Positions 21,724-26,713 of a DNA stretch of 26,713 bases are shown here, piece by piece. The DNA comes from DYTO01 sp040757795 (GTDB lineage Archaea; Hadarchaeota; Hadarchaeia; Hadarchaeales; Hadarchaeaceae), in NCBI GenBank assembly GCA_040757795.1, contig JBFLWG010000010.1:1-26713 (forward strand). The letters run 5' to 3'. A program made the translations under genes and the position numbers. The notes beneath the pieces are model-generated. The model was not told the origin of the DNA. It saw only the letters and a list, made by a program, of their open reading frames with translations, and made no database searches. How positions within the stretch are numbered: position 1 is the first letter of the stretch; the number at the start of each line of letters is the position of its first letter.

Positions 21724-22320
21724 TCAGCGCGCTTTGAACAAAACATAAGCCGTCAATATCGTGGACAGCAATATTGGGGCTTGGCCACCAAGGTATCCGT
21801 AAGGAACCATCGCCATGAAAATGATGCCTGCAACAATCGTCAAAAAGCCCGCGCCCCTTGCTAATTTTTCTACGCCGGTCTTTTCTTTAATTTTGTACAG
21901 TGAATAGCCGAACAGGACAAAAAACAAACCATTTATCTCAAGCCACACTATTCCGGCGATGCCCATGATATCTATGGGAGAAGCACCTGAAAACATCAGA
22001 CTTACGCCTGAAACGACTCCGCCGTTTCTCCAAAGTATGACGCCTGTGATTATCCCAGCTATCACCACCAAAATCCCAAAAATTCCCACATTTTGGTTGA
22101 GTGGTGTTTTGTATTGTTTCCAAAGCCCGAACGAGCCTATTGAAAGTAGAGCCACACCAACAGCGTAACCTATGCTGGTTCCAAAGTCTATGTGAGTCCC
22201 AGCAAATGCATAGTCAATCGGGGATAACCAAAGCATTGCCACTGCAACGATCCCCGCTATAGCGCTCAGCATGCAGAATATCGCGCCTATGCCGCCAAAT
22301 TTCACCATGTCGTTTGACAT
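21724..22320 (-). CDS. Six-helix membrane protein of unknown function
   Basis: The product is 198 residues with about six hydrophobic segments spread over the whole length, including GIGAIFCMLSAIAGIVAVAM, GIFGILVVIAGIITGVILW and GFLTIVAGIIFMAMVPYGYL. There is no signal peptide motif and no catalytic pattern. It resembles DUF998-type archaeal proteins in layout only. It begins 11 bases after the sod stop on the same strand and is probably co-transcribed. Its base composition looks more AT-rich than its neighbours by eye. ATG 22320 is used; an ATG four codons later is possible. Confidence 0.75.
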   Translation of the reverse strand: MSNDMVKFGGIGAIFCMLSAIAGIVAVAMLWLSPIDYAFAGTHIDFGTSIGYAVGVALLSIGSFGLWKQYKTPLNQNVGIFGILVVIAGIITGVILWRNGGVVSGVSLMFSGASPIDIMGIAGIVWLEINGLFFVLFGYSLYKIKEKTGVEKLARGAGFLTIVAGIIFMAMVPYGYLGGQAPILLSTILTAYVLFKAR

Positions 22321-22331
22321 TGCCCTCGCTA

Positions 22332-22943
22332 CTACCTAGCTCTTTCGAGCCTTTTATTTACTTCGTCCCAGTTCACGATGTTCCAGAAAGCCTCAACGAA
22401 CTTGTCCCTCATGTTCTTGTGGTCTATGTAGTAGGCGTGTTCCCATACATCCAGCACCATAAGAACCGCGAACCCTGGGTAAACGTTGACGTTGTGTTTT
22501 TCTATCTGCATTATCTGCGGCCTTCCCGTCAAGCTGTCGACGGTAAGGGTGGCCCATCCAGAGCCCTCCACGCTCACGGCAGCCTGGGTGAACTCCTTCT
22601 TGAACCTTTCGAACCCGCCGAACTCCTTGTCCAAAACATCGCCCAGCGCTCCTCCAGGTTTGCCCCCGCCCCTCCCGGCCGGCGCCATGTTCGGCCAGAA
22701 AAGCGAGTGCAAGATGTGGCCACTTGCATTAAACGCCAGTGATTTCAATGTGGATTTCATGTCCAAATCCGTCCCTTCTTTCCGGGACTTTGCGAGATTT
22801 TCAAAAATCGCGTTCGCGTTCTTCACGTAAGCTTGGTGGTGCTTGTCGTGGTGCACCCTGAGCTGCTCCTCGGACATGTGGGGCCCGAGATCTTTGTAGC
22901 CATATGGAAGATCTGGCAGTGCATACAGCTGCATTTTTTCCAT
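22332..22943 (-). CDS. sod: Superoxide dismutase, Fe/Mn family
   Basis: The enzyme disproportionates superoxide. Metal ligands are visible: His31 in LRVHHDKHHQAYV, His in GHILHSLFW, then Asp and His in LDVWEHAYY. LPDLPYGYKDLGPHMS is the usual N-terminus, and the product of 203 residues is normal size. Fe versus Mn preference cannot be settled by eye. A TATA-like element (22975-22983) lies about 32-40 bases upstream. The gene implies exposure to oxygen at some point in the organism's life. Confidence 0.96.
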   Translation of the reverse strand: MEKMQLYALPDLPYGYKDLGPHMSEEQLRVHHDKHHQAYVKNANAIFENLAKSRKEGTDLDMKSTLKSLAFNASGHILHSLFWPNMAPAGRGGGKPGGALGDVLDKEFGGFERFKKEFTQAAVSVEGSGWATLTVDSLTGRPQIMQIEKHNVNVYPGFAVLMVLDVWEHAYYIDHKNMRDKFVEAFWNIVNWDEVNKRLERAR

Positions 22944-22974
22944 TTCATCAACCCCACTTTCAATCGCTGCGGAA

Positions 22975-22983
22975 GTTTAAATA
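22975..22983 (-). promoter_or_regulatory. TATA-like element for sod
   Basis: The minus strand reads TATTTAAAC, 32-40 bases before ATG 22943. Confidence 0.5.
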
Positions 22984-23038
22984 GTTGAGCGCATTTTTGC
23001 CCGGAAATCAGCGGCCTCTTGCCTTCCTCCGCGTGGCT

Positions 23039-23048
23039 GATTTAAGCC
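23039..23048 (+). promoter_or_regulatory. TATA-like element for the coiled-coil gene
   Basis: GATTTAAGCC lies 29-38 bases before ATG 23077. It is separate from the sod element, so this divergent pair does not share a TATA box. Confidence 0.45.
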
Positions 23049-23076
23049 AGCGAGTCGACAAGCTATCTGTGAGCTG

Positions 23077-24375
23077 ATGTTCTTCAAAAGAGTTTTCAAG
23101 AAACCGCCGCCGCCGGAACCGACGGTCGAGAAGCTGTCGCTCGCCGAACTCGAGGACAAAACGCAGAAACTCAGGAAAGAAAGGCTCGCAGCCATCCAGT
23201 CCAAGTTGGACCAGCTGCTGGAAAAGTTCGCGGGGGAAAGAAAAACCATGCTGAACGAAATAAAAACTCTTTCAGAGGCAGAATCTACAGAGGATATCCA
23301 CCCCGGCCTTTACAAGTCCTCGCTGGAAGCCCGAAGGCTTTTCACAGAAAAGATGACCCACTCTCTCGTGGAGTTCCGACCGCCCAAAGAAGTATCGTCT
23401 GAATCGTTGGCCACGCTAGACGAAAGACTGGCGAACATGGTCAACCAAACTACCAACTCGATAGCCACCCATGCCAGACAGATCAGGGCCGTTTTCGGCT
23501 CAAAGTTCAATCCCATCTCATTCAACTTGAAGCCGCTCCATGACACGGCCAAGGAGATCCACACATCCATCCAAGACTGTCTCAAAGAACTGCGCTCGCT
23601 TGACTCCCTTTACGCGAAAGTGCAGGCACAGGAAGAACTGCTAGTCCAGATTGACGAGACTGAAAACAAGACCAAATCATTGAAAGATACCATCCCAGGG
23701 TTGAGAGTTTCAATCGACAGCGAGAAGGCCAAGTTAGAGCAGCTCATCGGGAGTTCGGATTTCAAAAGCGCGGATGCTCTCATGGAGGAAATCAAAAAAG
23801 CCGATCAGAATATCGCCCAGGTTGAGGGTGAGGTACAGGACGCCTTTTCGAGCATGAGCCGTCCCCTGAGAAAGATGGAGAAGCTGGTGGGCACAGGGAA
23901 GCATCAGATTGACCGAGAGCATGTTGTGATGCTGAAGCTGTGCATACAGGACCCCCTCTCCGCAATCTCGTCGGAGGAAAAGCTGGCCGCCGTCCATAAT
24001 CTTCTGCGCAGGATGGTCGACTTCATTGAAGGGGGCCAGATTGATTTGAATGAGAAAGAGCGCAAAAGGAGAGTGGAAGCTGCAATGGAAATTTTGGAGA
24101 AGGGAACGCTTGAAGGCTCAAGGAAGCGGCTTGAGAAGCTGCGGTCAAGAAGGAAAGAACTCTTGGACGCCTGGGAAAAGTTGCCTCACCTGCGCAAAAG
24201 CGAGATTGAAAAGTCCATAGAAGCTCACCAGGCTGATTTAGAGCAGGCACAGGCCCTCATCGGACAGCTTGGCCAGGAGATGGAGGCGGCACGTAAGAAG
24301 GCGGAAGAAAACAGGAAAGAGCTGGAAACGCAGGCGTCGGGGACGATTGGCAAAAAAATTGAAATCGCCCCATGA
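23077..24375 (+). CDS. Long coiled-coil protein of unknown function
   Basis: The product is 432 residues and almost wholly helical. It opens with a basic aromatic stretch and a proline run (MFFKRVFKKPPPPEP), then has heptad-like stretches at roughly 18-70, 170-260 and 330-425, rich in Glu, Lys and Leu. A less charged middle (FGSKFNPISFNLKPLHD) may be a small globular part. There is no Walker motif, so it is not a Rad50/SMC fragment. The basic N-terminus could bind membrane or nucleic acid; that is inference. It is transcribed alone and I recognise no family. Confidence 0.8.
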   Translation: MFFKRVFKKPPPPEPTVEKLSLAELEDKTQKLRKERLAAIQSKLDQLLEKFAGERKTMLNEIKTLSEAESTEDIHPGLYKSSLEARRLFTEKMTHSLVEFRPPKEVSSESLATLDERLANMVNQTTNSIATHARQIRAVFGSKFNPISFNLKPLHDTAKEIHTSIQDCLKELRSLDSLYAKVQAQEELLVQIDETENKTKSLKDTIPGLRVSIDSEKAKLEQLIGSSDFKSADALMEEIKKADQNIAQVEGEVQDAFSSMSRPLRKMEKLVGTGKHQIDREHVVMLKLCIQDPLSAISSEEKLAAVHNLLRRMVDFIEGGQIDLNEKERKRRVEAAMEILEKGTLEGSRKRLEKLRSRRKELLDAWEKLPHLRKSEIEKSIEAHQADLEQAQALIGQLGQEMEAARKKAEENRKELETQASGTIGKKIEIAP

Positions 24376-24440
24376 ACTAGCTTGGGATGATGCAAGCCAG
24401 GGATAGGCTCTCGGCAAAGTTCTCATCGCTTTCCCCAGCT

Positions 24441-24629
24441 TCAGAAGCATGCCACGCCCCGCAACAGCTCCAAAGATGAACCCAGCACGCTGGATTCGAA
24501 GCGGTTCTCCTCGAATCTGCCGGCCAGCTTGGCCGATTCCATGCAGTACGCGCACGGAATGGACTCCTCTTGGCCGCCCGGCGCACGCAGGAAGCGGTGC
24601 TTTCTCGGGCACTCGTAAAGGTCCAACAT
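24441..24629 (-). CDS. Small zinc-finger-like protein downstream of the tRNA-like gene
   Basis: A 62-residue frame starts at ATG 24629. It holds Cys7-PRK-His11 and Cys26-AY-Cys29, a plausible zinc site, followed by a helical tail ending VACF. GGAGGTGA sits five bases before the ATG, the best ribosome-binding site in the window, and this is the main reason to believe the gene. The ATG six bases upstream overlaps that site and is rejected. It follows the tRNA-like gene by 21 bases on the same strand. No family is recognised; a nucleic-acid-binding role is a guess. Confidence 0.65.
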   Translation of the reverse strand: MLDLYECPRKHRFLRAPGGQEESIPCAYCMESAKLAGRFEENRFESSVLGSSLELLRGVACF

Positions 24630-24634
24630 CTGCA

Positions 24635-24642
24635 TCACCTCC
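24635..24642 (-). promoter_or_regulatory. Strong ribosome-binding site for the zinc-finger ORF
   Basis: The minus strand reads GGAGGTGA, complementary to the usual archaeal 16S rRNA 3' end (ATCACCTCC), five bases before ATG 24629. It fixes the start of the small ORF. Confidence 0.75.
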
Positions 24643-24650
24643 TTTTTGAG

Positions 24651-24744
24651 TGGTATGGCGCGCCGGGGCTCGAACCCGGATTTCCAGCTACGGGCCGCGT
24701 CAGCGACCGTCTTGCTGGCGTCTTGGCCGTTGGACCACGCGCCC
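24651..24744 (-). tRNA. Irregular tRNA-like gene, identity unresolved (possibly Val-related, or a pseudogene)
   Basis: The outer parts look like a tRNA: GGGCGCG-TG, a D arm GTCCAACGGCCAAGAC like archaeal tRNA-Val, T arm CCGGG-TTCGAGC-CCCGG, and a final CCA. Two parts are abnormal. The acceptor 3' strand is CGCGCC followed by ATA-CCA, giving only six pairs. The anticodon stem CCAGC/GCTGG encloses 25 bases with no T in position 33 for any single intron. Those bases fold into a strong hairpin with TGAC at the tip. CAAGACG is repeated at 24725-24719 and 24714-24708. It could be a tRNA with unusual introns, or a decayed or duplicated one. Confidence 0.55.
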
Positions 24745-24795
24745 GCCGATGATCTTTTGCCACCTGTTTCCCGCCGGACCTTTGGGTGAAGGGGG

Positions 24796-24803
24796 TTTAT
24801 AAA
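24796..24803. promoter_or_regulatory. TATA box for pabC, possibly bidirectional
   Basis: TTTATAAA is a perfect palindrome 29-36 bases before ATG 24832. On the other strand it could start a transcript about 25 bases upstream of the tRNA-like gene. Confidence 0.6.
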
Positions 24804-24831
24804 GGAGAAAATTCTGGTTATCCACGATGAG

Positions 24832-25668
24832 ATGCCATCAAAACATACTGCAAAAAAATCGGAGATCATTTATCAGTATGGGAAGCCGCTCGAGGACGCC
24901 CTGCCCCTGAGGGCCCTGTTTTACGCCGAGGGGCTTTTCGAAACATTCAGGTGGAAAAAATCTCCGCCCGCCCTTCTGAAAAACCATGTGGCGCGCATGA
25001 AGCGCGGGGCCGAATTCCTTAGCATCCCTTTCCCCGGCGCTACCAAAATAAGAAAAGCTGCGGAGGTCGCCGTCAAGGTGTCGGGCATTGAAGACGCGTA
25101 CGTCAAGGCCAGCCTCCTGTCCTCTGGCTCCCTGAAGTTCCACGACAGGGCCAGCCGTAGCCGCCTGTTGATAGTGGTGCGGAAATACGAGCCGCCCAGA
25201 GAGCGCATGAGAGTCCACATCGCCTCCTTCAGGCGGTTCTCCCGTTCGCGCCTACTGACAGTGAAATCCTTGAACTACCTTGAAAACATGCTCGCGCGGA
25301 GGGAGGCAAAAAGCGCCGGCTGCGATGAGGCGATCTTCCTGAACGAGCGTGACGAGGTTGCGGAGGGTAGCTTCACAAATATCTTCTGGGTCAAGGGCAA
25401 AACTCTCTATACGCCGGCGCTGGAGTGTGGGCTTCTGCCGGGCGTAACTAGGGCGGCGCTGCTCTCGCTCGCCCCTGGATTGGGGCTGAAGGTTGTGCAG
25501 GGAAAGTTTCATTTGAAGGATGTTCTTTTTTCCCAAGGCGCCTTCCTGACCAACTCCTTGATTGGGATTTCGGCCGTCTCCGCGGTGGACAAAACAAAAC
25601 TTCCATGCGATGAAAAATTCTTCATGAAGCTAAAAGATGCCCTTTTCAAAAAAATGAAATGGGTTTAG
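24832..25668 (+). CDS. pabC: Class IV PLP aminotransferase family, likely aminodeoxychorismate lyase
   Basis: PabC eliminates pyruvate from aminodeoxychorismate to give p-aminobenzoate. The fold-type IV pattern is complete: FYAEGLFETFRW near residue 30, the PLP lysine Lys145 in TVKSLNYLEN, then DEVAEGSFTNIFWV, GLLPGVTR and the closing FLTNSLIGISAV. At 278 residues, it could also be a branched-chain or D-amino acid aminotransferase, since these share the fold. A pabB in the same window favours the lyase. The ATG is placed for a short-leader transcript from the TATA box. It is convergent with the NAC gene. Confidence 0.82.
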   Translation: MPSKHTAKKSEIIYQYGKPLEDALPLRALFYAEGLFETFRWKKSPPALLKNHVARMKRGAEFLSIPFPGATKIRKAAEVAVKVSGIEDAYVKASLLSSGSLKFHDRASRSRLLIVVRKYEPPRERMRVHIASFRRFSRSRLLTVKSLNYLENMLARREAKSAGCDEAIFLNERDEVAEGSFTNIFWVKGKTLYTPALECGLLPGVTRAALLSLAPGLGLKVVQGKFHLKDVLFSQGAFLTNSLIGISAVSAVDKTKLPCDEKFFMKLKDALFKKMKWV

Positions 25669-25677
25669 AAAAATTGG

Positions 25678-26022
25678 TTATCGTTTCTCTTTGGTTTTCA
25701 AGATGGCTTCCGCGATGTCCCAGTTGCTTTCCTTCAAGGCCCGAACGGCCGCCTCACGCCCGACGCCCGCCTGCGCCATCACGAGGCTCACGTCATCCTC
25801 CGACGGCCCGGCCTCGACCTTCCTCTCAATCTCCCGGCCGGTCACCTGGTAGCTTCTCTGCCCCCCCATCTCCGTGAGCACCACCTGCGCGCCTGGAATT
25901 ACTATCTCCCTGTCCTCGAGCTTTATCGCGACCTCCTTAACGCCCTCAAGCTCCTGGGTCCTGATCCCCATCTGCTTCATCATCCGCTCCATCTGCCGCG
26001 GGTCTATTTTTCTCGGGAACAT
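25678..26022 (-). CDS. nac: Nascent polypeptide-associated complex protein (archaeal alpha-NAC)
   Basis: This protein binds ribosomes and shields nascent chains. The N-terminus MFPRKIDPRQMERMMKQMGI is characteristic of archaeal NAC. The NAC domain (KEVAIKLEDREIVIPGAQVV) is followed by a UBA domain at about 75-112 (SEDDVSLVMAQAGVGREAAV, then ALKESNWDIAEAIL). At 114 residues, the size is typical. ATG 26022 overlaps the stop of the upstream gene (TGATG) and follows GGTGA at six bases; the GTG one codon earlier is rejected. It is the last gene of an overlapping cluster of at least three. Confidence 0.96.
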   Translation of the reverse strand: MFPRKIDPRQMERMMKQMGIRTQELEGVKEVAIKLEDREIVIPGAQVVLTEMGGQRSYQVTGREIERKVEAGPSEDDVSLVMAQAGVGREAAVRALKESNWDIAEAILKTKEKR

Positions 26023-26552
26023 CACTTCACCTTCCTCATCAGGTCTTTTAGCTTGTCCTCCACGCCGATTTTAGATGCCCAGGCTTCCATGTGCCCGATA
26101 TCAAGCTTACCCTTCTGCCTGATCAGCACCGCTGCGGCGTCCGTGACGTCCTTCACGCCCCCGGCGGCAAGTTTCTGGAGCACCAGGTCCTCGGGGGAGG
26201 CGATCCAGACATCGCCCCCGAAAATGTGAACCTTCATGCCCCTTTTGACAAGCTCTGTCTCTTGCTCTGTCCTGGCTGGCAGGAATTCGACCCTGTACCC
26301 TTCGTCCGACTCGACAACAAGCGCCACGTCTTTAGTCCCGCCAGGCTTTTCTATTTTCCTGAAGCCGGCTGCGACCAACATCTCGGCCAGCTCCTTGATT
26401 TCACCCCGGCCGGCTGTGACCATCACTTCAATTTCCCTCGTTGCGCGCGCGAGCCCGTGGTAGCCCGCCGCGAGAGCGCAAACAAATGCGTGCGGTAGCC
26501 CGGCCCGAGACAGGATGCGGGCAACATTTCTCACAACTTCCTTGTAAGCCAT
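26022..26552 (-). CDS. Degenerate nucleotidyltransferase-fold protein upstream of NAC
   Basis: The product is 176 residues. The segment FVCALAAGYHGLARATREIEVMV aligns by eye with the core of minimal nucleotidyltransferases, normally V-GG-A-x-HG-x-R-x-T-x-D-I-D. Here the GG is CA and the metal-binding DxD is Glu40-x-Glu42. A later block, DVWIASPEDLVLQKLAAGGVKDVTD, matches the C-terminal helix region of DUF6036/AbiEii-like relatives (S-PEDLI-x-K). Catalysis is therefore doubtful, and it may act as a binding or regulatory domain. ATG 26552 overlaps the 3' end of the upstream gene and its stop overlaps the NAC start. It does not pair with an antitoxin-like gene in view. Confidence 0.7.
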   Translation of the reverse strand: MAYKEVVRNVARILSRAGLPHAFVCALAAGYHGLARATREIEVMVTAGRGEIKELAEMLVAAGFRKIEKPGGTKDVALVVESDEGYRVEFLPARTEQETELVKRGMKVHIFGGDVWIASPEDLVLQKLAAGGVKDVTDAAAVLIRQKGKLDIGHMEAWASKIGVEDKLKDLMRKVK

Positions 26553-26713
26553 TCTTCCAGATCCCACATCTTTTTGACCGCTTTCTCCCTGTCCTTTTCT
26601 TTTGTTGTCCTTAGGAAAACTTCAAGCATCGCGTCCGACATCTCAGCAACCATTTCGGCTGTCTTGGCGCCCTCCATTTCCCGGAGCGGCTCGACCAGCG
26701 CCTGCAGCCCTGC
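26531..26713 (-). CDS. C-terminal end of a helical protein (cut by window edge)
   Basis: The last 60 residues of a frame running off the window read as amphipathic helices (LVEPLREMEGAKTAEMVAEM and REKAVKKMWDLEEWLTRKL), without cysteines or a recognisable motif. The stop at 26531-26533 lies 22 bases inside the next gene, so the two are probably coupled. The identity cannot be judged without the rest of the gene. Confidence 0.7.
   Translation of the reverse strand, partial: AGLQALVEPLREMEGAKTAEMVAEMSDAMLEVFLRTTKEKDREKAVKKMWDLEEWLTRKL

Noticed and set aside
24377..24470. C/D-box-like ATGATG in the gap after the coiled-coil gene
   Set aside because: No CTGA D box at suitable spacing and no complementary guide; the pattern is not specific enough.
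24651..24744. Tyr, Cys, Gln or initiator identity for the irregular tRNA-like gene
   Set aside because: None of the matching anticodons sits in a seven-base loop with T33 on any fold I could draw; only Val-like D-arm similarity and a TGAC tip remain as hints.

Overview
The window is archaeal chromosome, GC-rich by eye. The evidence is a run of archaeal information-processing genes: Rad50/Mre11, replication factor C large subunit, an AglB/STT3 oligosaccharyltransferase, archaeal/eukaryotic-type ProRS, a NAC homologue with a UBA tail, an archaeal RNase P RNA, tRNA genes with short introns at position 37/38, and TATA boxes 20-35 bases before many start codons. It carries ordinary housekeeping genes from end to end. 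I see no virus, insertion sequence, CRISPR array or integrated plasmid. The lineage cannot be fixed from this window; a poorly sampled or DPANN-like group is possible.

Layout. 1-1622 (minus): start of rad50 and mre11. 1720-4013 (plus): rfcL overlapped by an amino-methyltransferase. 4037-4366 (minus): intron-containing tRNA-Leu and tRNA-Glu around a possible 32-residue basic ORF. 4458-5399: HtrA-like protease without a signal peptide, then tRNA-Arg(CCT) on the minus strand. 5587-9364 (plus): two-helix membrane protein, AglB-like transferase, hisS. 9347-10180 (minus): endonuclease IV-like protein. 10237-13380: CDP-alcohol phosphatidyltransferase, divergent padR and ino1, tiny membrane protein and PfkB kinase, which together look like an inositol-phospholipid locus. 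13374-14801 (minus): proS. 14869-16869: GT-C-like multi-spanning membrane protein. 16866-17939 (minus): M24 peptidase. 18007-18534: methyltransferase. 18578-20708 (minus): pabB, DUF2905-like protein and stand-alone B3/B4 protein. 20777-21349: alkyladenine glycosylase. 21352-21650 (minus): RNase P RNA. 21724-22943 (minus): membrane protein and superoxide dismutase. 23077-24375: coiled-coil protein. 24441-24744 (minus): small zinc-finger ORF behind an irregular tRNA-like gene. 24832-25668: pabC. 25678-26713 (minus): NAC, degenerate nucleotidyltransferase and the tail of a helical protein.

The genes fall into a few themes: DNA repair and replication (Rad50/Mre11, RfcL, endonuclease IV, alkyladenine glycosylase), translation and tRNA biology (HisRS, ProRS, four tRNA genes, RNase P RNA, B3/B4 protein, NAC), surface glycan and lipid assembly (AglB-like, GT-C-like, archaetidylinositol-type genes), and p-aminobenzoate synthesis (PabB and PabC, with no PabA here). 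Gene packing is tight, with 4-18 base overlaps between several neighbours. Divergent pairs often share one TATA-like element, and several starts look leaderless.

I found no convincing new multi-gene system. The most unusual points are a 14-base tRNA-Leu intron with a complete bulge-helix-bulge, a tRNA-like gene that cannot be folded into a normal anticodon arm, an AglB without the usual acidic residue in its WWDYG-equivalent motif, an apparent CTG start for mre11, and a nucleotidyltransferase-fold protein with ExE for DxD overlapping its neighbour and NAC.
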